From Alicyclobacillus tolerans (GTDB lineage: Bacteria; Bacillota; Bacilli; Alicyclobacillales; Alicyclobacillaceae), in the NCBI RefSeq assembly GCF_021739485.1, contig NZ_JAJFNK010000006.1, forward strand, positions 62,001-126,000: a stretch of DNA of 64,000 bases, in the 5' to 3' direction. Shown here piece by piece: positions 33,631-42,222 of this stretch. Position 1 is the first letter of the stretch; the number at the start of each line of letters is the position of its first letter. The translations under genes and the position numbers were made by a program. The notes below the pieces were generated by a model. That model was not told the DNA's origin. It made no database searches and worked only from the letters and a program-made list of their open reading frames with translations.

Positions 33631-35118
33631 TCAGCGGTTGCGCTGTTGAATCGCTTCGCGAGCGACTTCGCGATCGTCGAAATGGTGTTTGGTGCGGCCG
33701 ATAATCTGGTAGGTTTCATGTCCTTTGCCCGCGATGAGGATCACGTCTCCGGGTTCGGCCGCCAAAACCGCCCTTTGAATCGCCTCCCGGCGGTCCGTAA
33801 TGCGCTGGTAACGGACTTGTACGCCCGCATCCGTCAACCCGGCCTCCATGTCGTCCAAAATCTGGTCTGGGTCCTCCGTGCGCGGATTGTCGCTGGTCAG
33901 GATGGTTAAGTCGCTTTGCTCCACAGCCGTCCTGGCCATCAGCGGGCGCTTTCCTTTATCCCGGTCTCCTCCGCATCCCACGACCGTCAAAACCCTTTTC
34001 GCAGCGAACTCCTTCACAGTCGCCAAGGCGTTTTGAAGGCTGTCCGGAGTATGTGAATAATCGACTAACACCGTAAACGGCTGCCCCGCGTTGACCGGTT
34101 CTAAGCGCCCCGGCACCCCAGGCACGGACTCCAGCGATTGGACAATTCCGCGAAGCGGCAGCTGCTCTGCCAACCCTACCGAGATCGCGGCCAGTGCGTT
34201 ATACACGTTGAACCGACCCGTAAGTTTCAGGTGCACGTCGGCATCCCCAGCCCATGAGTGAACGCGGAAGCGAACCCCATCCGGACGCACGAATACGTCG
34301 CGGGCGGATACGTCCGCAGGCTGATCGATCCCGTACGTGATGCACTCGTAAACGGTCTGGCTTGCCAGATAGGCACTGGCCCGGTCGTCAGCATTGAGGA
34401 TGGCATACGCCATGGTCTCCCGGGTGTCGCCGTATGTATTCCCAAGCCTGGAGAACAACTTGCCTTTGGCCGCGAGGTATGCCTCCATGGTCCCGTGAAA
34501 GTCGAGGTGGTCTTGTGTCAAGTTCGTGAATACAGCGATGCGGTATTGCGTGCCCGCCGTCCTTTTGAGCTCCAGTGCATGCGAGGACACCTCCATAATA
34601 CCGTAGGTGCAGCCCGCTGACACCATCTCGGCCAAGTCAGCCTGCAGGTCGACGGCATCTGGGGTGGTATTCACCACTTCTGCAGTTTTTTGGCCAATGC
34701 GTTTTTCAATGGTCCCCAACAGCCCAGTCGTATGCCCTGCGTCGGACAGAATCTTGTCAATCAAATAGGTGCTGGTCGTTTTGCCATTTGTACCCGTCAC
34801 CCCAATCAATCTCAGACGCTGCGACGGGTGTTCGTAAAAGACATCAGCCGCGATGGCGGAGGCCAAACGGCTGTCCGGAACAACCAGTTGCGGGACGGAC
34901 ACCCCTTCGATGGGTTCTTCGACCAATAAAGCCACCGCGCCCGCCGAAACCGCGCTGGGTGCAAAACGATGGCCATCGACCGTATAGCCTCGCAGGGCCA
35001 CAAACAAACTGCCAGGCATCACCCGGCGGGAGTCAGCCGCAATCGATTGAACCTGAACGTCTTGGAAATTCACCGTCCGGCATCTAAGCAAAGTGTTGCG
35101 AAGTTGAGAGAGTAGCAA
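33631..35118 (-). CDS. murE: UDP-MurNAc-tripeptide synthetase MurE (meso-diaminopimelate type)
   Basis: Adds the third stem-peptide residue. The start is TTG at 35118, seven bases after a run of five G, giving 495 residues; the frame extends upstream without family-like sequence. The ATP loop is VTGTNGKTTSTYLID, and the DNPR motif (TSDNPRTEDPDQ) shows specificity for meso-diaminopimelate rather than lysine. Position between spoVD and mraY is the usual one. Confidence 0.96.
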   Translation of the reverse strand: MLLSQLRNTLLRCRTVNFQDVQVQSIAADSRRVMPGSLFVALRGYTVDGHRFAPSAVSAGAVALLVEEPIEGVSVPQLVVPDSRLASAIAADVFYEHPSQRLRLIGVTGTNGKTTSTYLIDKILSDAGHTTGLLGTIEKRIGQKTAEVVNTTPDAVDLQADLAEMVSAGCTYGIMEVSSHALELKRTAGTQYRIAVFTNLTQDHLDFHGTMEAYLAAKGKLFSRLGNTYGDTRETMAYAILNADDRASAYLASQTVYECITYGIDQPADVSARDVFVRPDGVRFRVHSWAGDADVHLKLTGRFNVYNALAAISVGLAEQLPLRGIVQSLESVPGVPGRLEPVNAGQPFTVLVDYSHTPDSLQNALATVKEFAAKRVLTVVGCGGDRDKGKRPLMARTAVEQSDLTILTSDNPRTEDPDQILDDMEAGLTDAGVQVRYQRITDRREAIQRAVLAAEPGDVILIAGKGHETYQIIGRTKHHFDDREVAREAIQQRNR

Positions 35119-35356
35119 CCAAAATCCCCCTTTTGCGTCTGCGGCCCATTTATTGTACACCAAGCCATCGGCCAGCACACCCGGTCTGAACATTCCCCAG
35201 ACCGATTTCGAACGCCGTGTCTTCCGTTGTTCCGATCGCTTTAACAATCATATCCACTCTATAGAGGTTACAACCGTTATCCTGCAAGGTAAACGGCAAC
35301 TTTCAACCTCAGGAACAAGCTGCCGGACGTTCGCCGCACCTTCCCCGGACCAGAGT

Positions 35357-37480
35357 CTAGGAACTGGTGTTCCCGGCGTTGTTCGGCGGCGACCCGGAAG
35401 GCGGATTGACGCCGTTAGGAGCCGGAGATGCTCCGCTTGACGGAGGTAAAGCCCCTGGCATGCTGCTCCCGCTGCCCGGTGCAGTGGACGGTCCTCCCGG
35501 CGAAGAAGGTAAACCTGGTGCCGGTGTCGGCGCTGTGCCTGCAGGTGGTTGATTACCCAGGTACAGGCGGACAGAAGAGCCTTGCGGGATGGCGGTGCCT
35601 GCCGCCGGGGATTGCGCCACCACGTACTTTCCTTGGCCAACCACCTGGGTGCGAAGTTGGTCGCTGCTTTGAATGGCGGACCGCTGCGCGTCGCCGATGG
35701 TCAAACCGACAAAGTTGGGAACCTGAATGTTGACCGTATCGCCCCACCTATATTTCTTGGGAAGTCCCTGGTTGCTCTTTGGAACATCCAGATAAGACAG
35801 GCTGTCGGCTAGGATGCGTCCGACAATGGGAGCTGCAATGACGCCGCCAAAAATGACTCCTTCTTTGGGCCGGGGATGGTCAATCGCGATGTAGGCCACC
35901 AGCTGTGGATTGTTGGCTGGCGCCATCCCGATAAACGAGACAATGTAGTGACCAGACTGGTAACGCCCATTTTTGGCGACCTGTGCAGTCCCGGTCTTAC
36001 CAGCAACCCGGTACCCATCAATGTAGGCATTGCCGCCGGAACCGTTGGCTACCACGCTCTCCAGCGCAGCCCGGACTTGTGCAGCAGTGTTTGACGAAAT
36101 GACGCGCCGTACGACGGTGGGCTGAGTCTTAGAAATCACGGAACCGGTATCGTGATTTAACACTTCTGAAACCACGTACGGCTTCATCAAGAGACCGCCG
36201 TTGGCAATGGCGCTCATTGCCATGACCTGTTGAATGGGGGTCACGGACACCCCTTGCCCGAACGCAGTGGTGGCCAATTCCAGCGGGCCCACCTTGTTCA
36301 AGGGGAACAAAATGCCAGTCCCTTCTCCGGGGAGGTCAATGCCGGTCTTTTGCCCGAAACCAAACTTCTTGATGTAGCTAAACAGCGCGTTTTTGCCAAG
36401 CTTTTCTCCCAAGGCAATGAACCCTGGGTTGCAGGAGTTCTCTACGACGTTCAAAAACGATTCAGAACCGTGTCCTCCCGCCTTCCAGCAACGGATGCGG
36501 TGACCCGCCACTTCGTAGTAACCCGGGTCGTAGAACTTGTCGTTTAAATTCACCTTGTTCTCCTGCAGTGCGGCGGACAGCGTCACAACCTTAAACGTGG
36601 AACCTGGCTCGAACGTTTGCCAAATGGCCAAGTTTTGATTGTAGTTTTGCGGAGGGTAGTCCTGCCAATGAGCCGGGTCAAACGACGGATAGTTCGCCAT
36701 GGCTAAAATGGCTCCAGTTTTGGGATCAGCGACAATGGCCGTCACGTGGTCCGGGTTGTACTTCGCCACGGCTTGTTCGATTTCGCGCTGGACAATCTGC
36801 TGAATTTGCAAGTTGATGGTGGTCTTCAAGTCGCTCCCGTTGGTGGGGGGGATGTACTGTTCTCCTTCGCCTGGCATTTTCTGGCCCTTGGCGTTGGCGT
36901 AAAACGTGATGTAACCGGGTTTGCCGGCCAGCGTTTTGTCGTATTGCTTCTCCAGACCCGTGATACCCTGGTTGTCTGCACCGGTAATCCCTAACACCTG
37001 AGCGGCCAAGTCGCCGTACGGGTATGCGCTTTTTCCTTCCTCCGTGATGTAGACGCCCGACAGGTTGAGGTTCCGGACCGCTTGTTCTTGGGCCGGAGTG
37101 ATCTTGCGGCCGCCCGGCGTAATGTAAACCATGAGGGTACGCTTTTGGAGGAGCGTTAAAACCTTCTGCTCCGGCATCTGAAGGACCTTCGCCAGTGCTT
37201 GGGCTGTGCCGGGTTTATCTTTAATTTGCGCCGGGATCGCAATCACCGACGGGGCGCTTGCCGTATAAACCAGTTGCTGGCCCTGACTGTCCAGAATCGA
37301 ACCGCGGACGCCCTGAACCGGGATATTGCGGCTCCACAATGCTTGAGCGCGTTCGTTCAGCCAAGGCGATTGCACCATTTGAATGTAGCCGAGCCTAGCT
37401 ATAAGCCCCCCAATGGCGAGCAGCAGAATCAGCAGTAACAGAACAAATCGCCGTCTCATCATTCCACGAGTTACCCGCAC
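35357..37480 (-). CDS. spoVD: SpoVD, sporulation class B penicillin-binding protein
   Basis: Transpeptidase for spore cortex, partner of SpoVE. The start is GTG at 37480 (MRVTRGMMRRRF), matching B. subtilis MRVSNVT. A membrane anchor (residues 11-30) is followed by the dimerisation domain and the transpeptidase domain: STFK at 294-297, SCN at 349-351 and KTGT at 495-498. One PASTA domain lies at about 584-642. The last 62 residues are a Pro, Ser and Gly-rich tail. Length is 707. It follows pbpB. Confidence 0.95.
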   Translation of the reverse strand: MRVTRGMMRRRFVLLLLILLLAIGGLIARLGYIQMVQSPWLNERAQALWSRNIPVQGVRGSILDSQGQQLVYTASAPSVIAIPAQIKDKPGTAQALAKVLQMPEQKVLTLLQKRTLMVYITPGGRKITPAQEQAVRNLNLSGVYITEEGKSAYPYGDLAAQVLGITGADNQGITGLEKQYDKTLAGKPGYITFYANAKGQKMPGEGEQYIPPTNGSDLKTTINLQIQQIVQREIEQAVAKYNPDHVTAIVADPKTGAILAMANYPSFDPAHWQDYPPQNYNQNLAIWQTFEPGSTFKVVTLSAALQENKVNLNDKFYDPGYYEVAGHRIRCWKAGGHGSESFLNVVENSCNPGFIALGEKLGKNALFSYIKKFGFGQKTGIDLPGEGTGILFPLNKVGPLELATTAFGQGVSVTPIQQVMAMSAIANGGLLMKPYVVSEVLNHDTGSVISKTQPTVVRRVISSNTAAQVRAALESVVANGSGGNAYIDGYRVAGKTGTAQVAKNGRYQSGHYIVSFIGMAPANNPQLVAYIAIDHPRPKEGVIFGGVIAAPIVGRILADSLSYLDVPKSNQGLPKKYRWGDTVNIQVPNFVGLTIGDAQRSAIQSSDQLRTQVVGQGKYVVAQSPAAGTAIPQGSSVRLYLGNQPPAGTAPTPAPGLPSSPGGPSTAPGSGSSMPGALPPSSGASPAPNGVNPPSGSPPNNAGNTSS

Positions 37481-37604
37481 ACTCTCTCGCCCCCATGCTT
37501 GTTCTCGAAAACATCCTATGCGGACAATCCCTGGCATAGAAGTTTCAATCGCGAGCCGCTCGTCCATGAGCGAAAAAAAAGCCGGAGTGCACAAGGAATC
37601 TCGC

Positions 37605-37668
37605 TGAAAAAACAAAGCCTGAAAAAAACAAAGCCTGAAAAAAACACAGCCTGCAAAAAAACAAAGCC
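37605..37668 (-). repeat. Four tandem T-tract repeats behind a hairpin
   Basis: On the minus strand GGCTTTGTTTTTTTGCA is followed by three more 15-16-base copies of GGCTTTGTTTTTTTCA or close variants. They stand directly downstream of the terminator hairpin at 37666-37704, as if its T-run had been multiplied by slippage. Confidence 0.8.
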
Positions 37669-37704
37669 GCAAGCTTTCGGCGTTTTAGCCGTTGGCATTG
37701 CGGC
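37666..37704 (-). terminator. Terminator hairpin between pbpB and spoVD
   Basis: GCCGCAA and TTGCGGC (plus strand) enclose a 25-base loop that contains a further small stem (CGGC/GCCG). On the minus strand the hairpin is followed by TTTGTTTTTTT. It would reduce transcription from the division genes into the sporulation gene spoVD. Confidence 0.65.
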
Positions 37705-37790
37705 TTGACTTTAAACCTTCACGTCGTCGAACGCGGCGCCTCATGAAACACACAAATACGCTTTGAACTCGCAGGGGCACGGCAAACCGG

Positions 37791-39983
37791 TTACGAAGGC
37801 CCTGAGGCTGCGCTGCCCACTTGCAAAGGCGGAGAAAAACCTACAGAAACCGTTTCTCCTGAATGTACAGTTTGCCCCGCCGGAATGGATTGACTGCTGG
37901 CAAACCCGTCGCCTCGGGGCTGCATGTTCAGCCCTAGCAATGCGAGAATATCGCCCGCTTCCCGCATCGTCGTACCGGACAAATCTGGCATCTTAACCGG
38001 CTGTCCGGGTAAAGCCGGAGACCAAAAATACAGTTTGGAATGGACAGGAACAGAAATTCCCGGCGCAGGCCACTGGTTTTTCACCAGTCCTTGTCCGCCA
38101 AGTGCTACGCTTTGAAGCCCAGCCTTGCGCAGTTGTGCCTGAGCGGCCGCATACGAGAGACCTTCCACATTGGGCGTCTGGACGTACTGGGTCGCGGTGG
38201 TTTGGGCCGCCTTGGCCTGTGCAGACGCGGTCGACGCGGTGCCAACTCTCGGTTGAATGTGGTAGTACTGCAGACACTCCTGAATGATGTCGCGGGCCGT
38301 CGGAGCCGCAACGGTAGACCCCCACGTTTGACTCAGCGCGATATGCGGTTTGTCGACCGTCACGTACACCTCAACTTGCGGGTCCCAGCCAGGCGCATAT
38401 CCGATAAACGACGTGATGAACTTGCTCGTCGAGTACTGCCCTGTCTTCGGATTGACGACCTGCGCGGTACCGGTTTTTCCAGCGAGGTCATATCCCTTCA
38501 GGTACGCTGCCTGATCAATTCCCTTCGATACGTCAAGGACCATCGTCTGACTGACAGCCTGAGCCACGCTTTTAGGCACGACCTGGGGGTTCACGACGGT
38601 GGGGTTAACCGTCTTGATGACTTTGCCCGTCGTCGGATTGATGAAAGCCTTGGCTAGGTAAGGCTTCATCAGTTTGCCTCCGTTGGCGATGGCGCCAACG
38701 GCCGCCACCTGCTGCATCGGCGTCACGGCAATGCCTTGACCGAACCCGGATGTGGCAAGCTGAACGGGCCCGCGGCTTTGCTTGGGAAAGAGAATCGAAG
38801 TGGCTTCCCCTGGCAGGTCCACTCCCGTCGGGCTGGTATAGCCGAATGCCTGCAGGTATTTCAGCATGTTGGGCCAACCGAGTCTCAAAGCAATGGTGGC
38901 AAAGCCGACGTTGCTTGAGTATTCCAGCGCCTGCTGAAACGTCAATTTGCCCCAGCCCCAGTAATTCCAATCGTGGATTTGGCTTCCAGCGACATCGATG
39001 ACACCCGATTGAAATGTTTGGTTCAAACTAATGCTGTGTGTTGCAAGAGCTGCCGCAAGAACCATGATTTTGAACGTGGAACCGGGTTCAAATGCGCTGT
39101 TCACAGCCCAGTTGTTGTTCAGAGCCAGAGCAGAAGCAGAACCGTACTGGTTTGGATTAAATGTCGGCCGGCTCGCCATGCCCAAAATGGCACCCGTATT
39201 TGGATTCGTGACAATAATCGCCGCGTGTTCCGGATGAAACTTTGCGACCAACTTGTTCATGGCGTTCTCGACGAAGCCCTGAACGGTCTGATCCAACGTC
39301 AACTCCACGTTTTCGCCGGGCACTGCAGGCTGCTGGATGTGCATGGTAGATTGGATCGGAAAGCCGTAGCCGTCCCGCACAAACGAGTACTTCCCATTGG
39401 TTCCGGCTAATTGCTGGTTGTACTCTGCCTCGAGTCCCGTTTGGCCCACGCCTTGGTGATTCACGTACCCTAACGTGTTCGCAGCAAATGTTCCATAGGG
39501 ATAGAAGCGTTCTTCGGTGCTGGTAAATGTGACATTCTGAGCGTGTCCCGAACTCATCGCCTTAACAATCGCCTGTTTCGCCGGTTCCAAAATCGGCGTA
39601 GGCCACTCGAGCCACTTGGCCTTGGTTTGGAGCCAAGGCAAAATCTTCTGCGAGCTCACACCTAATGCGGGCGACAGTTCGTTAGCCAGTTTTTGCAAAT
39701 TGTGAAACGACTGTACTTCGATATCGAACCGATACGCTGGAATGTCGTAAGCGAGTGGCTGCCCGGACGAATCCAGCAAAGACCCGCGCGCAGCGAGCAT
39801 TACACCGTTTGACTGCTGCACTTGTTTGGCATCGGCGAGCAGTTTTGGACCAAACACCTGCTGAACAAACTGAATTCTGACGACGACCAGAGCCAGGGCC
39901 AAAATCATAGCCCCTTGCAGACCCAGGATACGCCTTTTATGGCGGCTGGCTCGGAACGGCCCAGAGGGCTTTCTAGGTTTCAT
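37791..39983 (-). CDS. pbpB: Division penicillin-binding protein 2B (PbpB/FtsI)
   Basis: Class B transpeptidase of the divisome, 730 residues. A basic N-terminus (KPRKPSGPFRASRHKRR) and membrane anchor (20-40) precede the pedestal domain. Active-site motifs are STFK (302-305), SSN (356-358) and KTGT (503-506). Two PASTA domains follow (about 595-660 and 660-725). GGAGG stands nine bases before the ATG. It lies between ftsL and spoVD. Confidence 0.95.
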   Translation of the reverse strand: MKPRKPSGPFRASRHKRRILGLQGAMILALALVVVRIQFVQQVFGPKLLADAKQVQQSNGVMLAARGSLLDSSGQPLAYDIPAYRFDIEVQSFHNLQKLANELSPALGVSSQKILPWLQTKAKWLEWPTPILEPAKQAIVKAMSSGHAQNVTFTSTEERFYPYGTFAANTLGYVNHQGVGQTGLEAEYNQQLAGTNGKYSFVRDGYGFPIQSTMHIQQPAVPGENVELTLDQTVQGFVENAMNKLVAKFHPEHAAIIVTNPNTGAILGMASRPTFNPNQYGSASALALNNNWAVNSAFEPGSTFKIMVLAAALATHSISLNQTFQSGVIDVAGSQIHDWNYWGWGKLTFQQALEYSSNVGFATIALRLGWPNMLKYLQAFGYTSPTGVDLPGEATSILFPKQSRGPVQLATSGFGQGIAVTPMQQVAAVGAIANGGKLMKPYLAKAFINPTTGKVIKTVNPTVVNPQVVPKSVAQAVSQTMVLDVSKGIDQAAYLKGYDLAGKTGTAQVVNPKTGQYSTSKFITSFIGYAPGWDPQVEVYVTVDKPHIALSQTWGSTVAAPTARDIIQECLQYYHIQPRVGTASTASAQAKAAQTTATQYVQTPNVEGLSYAAAQAQLRKAGLQSVALGGQGLVKNQWPAPGISVPVHSKLYFWSPALPGQPVKMPDLSGTTMREAGDILALLGLNMQPRGDGFASSQSIPAGQTVHSGETVSVGFSPPLQVGSAASGPS

Positions 39984-39999
39984 GGTCTGCTACCTCCAC

Positions 40000-40377
40000 T
40001 CACTGACCGGCTGCAGTAGACCCGATTTGCACTGGGGGTTTATATTGCATATGTAACTTTCCAAAGGCAATTCCGAGGATCCGGGCCGGTTGTTGAAGCG
40101 AGTCTGCCTGCGCTGTCAACGATGCGTTTTCTGCAGCACTTTGCTGGACTTGACTTTGAAGCGAGTCAATCGAGTAGTTCATGCTGTCGATGCGAGCTCC
40201 CACAGAGCCTAAAAACCACACTGCGGCAGTACACACGACGATTCCGCCCAAAATCGTAACTTTGTCCGCGAAGCTCCACTGTTTTTGACGGCTTTTTGTA
40301 AGCCGTTGAGACTCGTGGTGCTGCTCCACATGGTTGAGCCGCTGGGTGTCTGCGGCGGTATGCTTAGTTGCAAGCAT
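40000..40377 (-). CDS. ftsL: Cell division protein FtsL
   Basis: Small bitopic divisome protein that binds DivIB and DivIC. Of 125 residues, 1-38 are charged and cytoplasmic, 40-62 form a membrane helix (VTILGGIVVCTAAVWFLGS), and 65-105 are coiled coil (IDSMNYSIDSLQSQVQQSAA). The sequence is poorly conserved in this family; the call rests on topology and position between rsmH and pbpB, the universal order. Confidence 0.9.
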   Translation of the reverse strand: MLATKHTAADTQRLNHVEQHHESQRLTKSRQKQWSFADKVTILGGIVVCTAAVWFLGSVGARIDSMNYSIDSLQSQVQQSAAENASLTAQADSLQQPARILGIAFGKLHMQYKPPVQIGSTAAGQ

Positions 40378-40516
40378 CCTGTAATCCTCCTTTGAATACC
40401 CGTAGATTTGCTAGTTTCACTGGATGATGTGTACCTTACCCCGGGCAAGAAACCCTGACCCTGGACCTGCCAGGTTTTTTATATGTTCAAAGCAACGCTC
40501 CATCCAAGCTTTGGAG

Positions 40517-41455
40517 TCACAACTTTTCAACCACCCGAAGTTTGGCGGAACGCGCCCTGGAATTCTCCTCAATTTCGGCAGAACCCGGCAAAAGCGGCTT
40601 TTTGGTGATCACGGCGGCCTCCGGTTCTCTGTGGCACATGCACACTGGAAAGTCCGGCGGACAAATGCAGCCCGTAGCCCACTCTTGGAACTGCCTTTTG
40701 ACGATGCGGTCCTCTAACGAGTGAAACGAAATCACCGCGATGCGACCGCCTGGTTTTAAAATTGCAAACGCTCCCGTCAAAGCTTCCTGAAGCGCGCCCA
40801 ATTCGTCATTGACAGCAATTCGCAGGGCTTGAAACACCTTGCGCGCAGGATGCGGTCCCGTCCGCCGGGCCGCCGCAGGAATTGCCTCTTTCACAATGTC
40901 TGCAAGCTCGCCAGTCGATTCAATGGAGGATTTTGACCTGTGTTCGACGATGGCGCGCGCGACGCGTCGACTGAATTTTTCCTCGCCGTATTCGAAGAAA
41001 ATGCGGACCAAGTCGCCTTCTGCGGCCGTGTTGACCAAGTCTTTAGCCGTGACTTGCTGCCGGACGTCCATCCGCATGTCCAGTGGAGCGTCAAACCGGT
41101 AACTAAATCCCCGGCCCGCTTCGTCGAATTGAGGGGAAGACACCCCTAAGTCGAACAAGACGCCGTCCACCGGATCGAAGTGTTGCTCGCGCACTGCATG
41201 CTCCACTTCGCGAAAGTTCACCCGAACGGCCGAGAATCGTTCGCCGTACGCTGCGAGGCGGTTCTGGGCGTGTGCAATAGCCCATTCATCCTGGTCGAGG
41301 GCCAACAATTTGCCTGACGGAGAGCTCAACTCCAACAGCCTTTCACTGTGTCCTGCGCCTCCCAGGGTGCAATCCACGTAACGCCCGTGGGGCTTAGGCT
41401 GCACCGCCAGAACGGTCTCCTCCAACAACACAGTACGATGTCCAAATTCCGTCAA
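40517..41455 (-). CDS. rsmH: 16S rRNA (cytosine-1402-N4)-methyltransferase RsmH
   Basis: SAM-dependent methyltransferase acting on the ribosomal P site. The 312-residue protein has YVDCTLGGAGHSERLLE (SAM motif I), LALDQDEWA, VLFDLGVSSPQFDEAGRGFS and VISFHSLEDRIVKRQFQ, all diagnostic. It follows mraZ after 31 bases, in the conserved start of the dcw cluster. Confidence 0.97.
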   Translation of the reverse strand: MTEFGHRTVLLEETVLAVQPKPHGRYVDCTLGGAGHSERLLELSSPSGKLLALDQDEWAIAHAQNRLAAYGERFSAVRVNFREVEHAVREQHFDPVDGVLFDLGVSSPQFDEAGRGFSYRFDAPLDMRMDVRQQVTAKDLVNTAAEGDLVRIFFEYGEEKFSRRVARAIVEHRSKSSIESTGELADIVKEAIPAAARRTGPHPARKVFQALRIAVNDELGALQEALTGAFAILKPGGRIAVISFHSLEDRIVKRQFQEWATGCICPPDFPVCMCHREPEAAVITKKPLLPGSAEIEENSRARSAKLRVVEKL

Positions 41456-41486
41456 GTAACGTCACTCCCAAGACCGATCGCCAGCG

Positions 41487-41918
41487 TTAAAACGACAAAT
41501 CCACCAACTTCTCGCTAATCGCTGCAAACGAATCGGCGGCATCCTCTGAATAACCCTTCCAAACCGGTTCACTCCAAATTTCTACGCGATTCGACACGCC
41601 TAGGACAACGCAATCCTTGCCTAGCTCGGCGTAGTCCCGCAAGGTCTGCGGAATCAAAATGCGTCCCTGCTTGTCCAGTTCGCACTCTGTGGCGCCGGAA
41701 AAGAAAAACCGCACAAATGCTCTCGCGTCAGCCCGGGTCATCGGAAGAGCCTTCAATTTTGCCTCTAAAGTTTCCCAATCAGACATGGGGTATACAAACA
41801 GACACTTGTCCAGGCCACGCGTCATGACAAAGTGGGAGCCTAGCCCTTCGCGAAATTTGACAGGAATAATCATCCTGCCCTTTTCATCCAGGGTGTGTTG
41901 ATACTCCCCCATGAACAC
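41487..41918 (-). CDS. mraZ: Transcriptional regulator MraZ
   Basis: DNA-binding AbrB-like ring protein that represses the dcw operon. The 143 residues hold two SpoVT/AbrB repeats with [14 protein letters not shown] and [13 protein letters not shown]. The start is GTG ([15 protein letters not shown]), agreeing with B. subtilis MraZ. It is the first gene of the dcw cluster; its probable operator lies directly upstream. Confidence 0.97.
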   Translation of the reverse strand: MFMGEYQHTLDEKGRMIIPVKFREGLGSHFVMTRGLDKCLFVYPMSDWETLEAKLKALPMTRADARAFVRFFFSGATECELDKQGRILIPQTLRDYAELGKDCVVLGVSNRVEIWSEPVWKGYSEDAADSFAAISEKLVDLSF

Positions 41919-41922
41919 GCTG

Positions 41923-41974
41923 CCCTCACCACCTTACCACCAATGTCCTCCACTTTACCCCACTTCTCACCACT
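41923..41974 (-). promoter_or_regulatory. MraZ-type operator repeats upstream of mraZ
   Basis: The minus strand carries GTGGTGAGAA, GTGGGGTAAA and GTGGAGGACA in direct succession at a ten-base period, followed by GGTGGT and GGTGGTGAGG. MraZ binds three or four direct repeats with GTGGG cores at this spacing in other bacteria, so autoregulation of the dcw operon is likely. No convincing promoter hexamers were seen nearby. Confidence 0.65.
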
Positions 41975-42099
41975 GTACTATGCTTTCGCTCCACATTCGA
42001 GTTCTCCTGCTTGACTCAACGTGACTCTTGAAAATTTTTGGAGAAAACCTGCATTTTCCACGGCTGGACAATGTCGCGCCGTTCGGCGCATGCCCCCCT

Positions 42100-42150
42100 A
42101 AAAAAAACAGGCGCCCCGTTTTGGCCGTGTATCTGCCAAAACAGGACGCC
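42100..42150 (-). terminator. Terminator downstream of bshC
   Basis: GGCGTCCTGTTTTGGC and GCCAAAACGGGGCGCC (minus strand) pair with one bulge, followed by eight T. It insulates the dcw operon from bshC. Confidence 0.8.
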
Positions 42151-42222
42151 TTCTTCAACGCTCGAACCTGAACGCAATAAGCTGAACGTGATTAAAAGGA
42201 TGGATTTGAAATGAAACGCCGA

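Noticed and set aside
37560-37672. N-terminal extension of SpoVD through the T-rich repeats (Phe/Cys-rich)
   Set aside because: It is translated terminator repeat; the GTG start at 37480 aligns with B. subtilis SpoVD.
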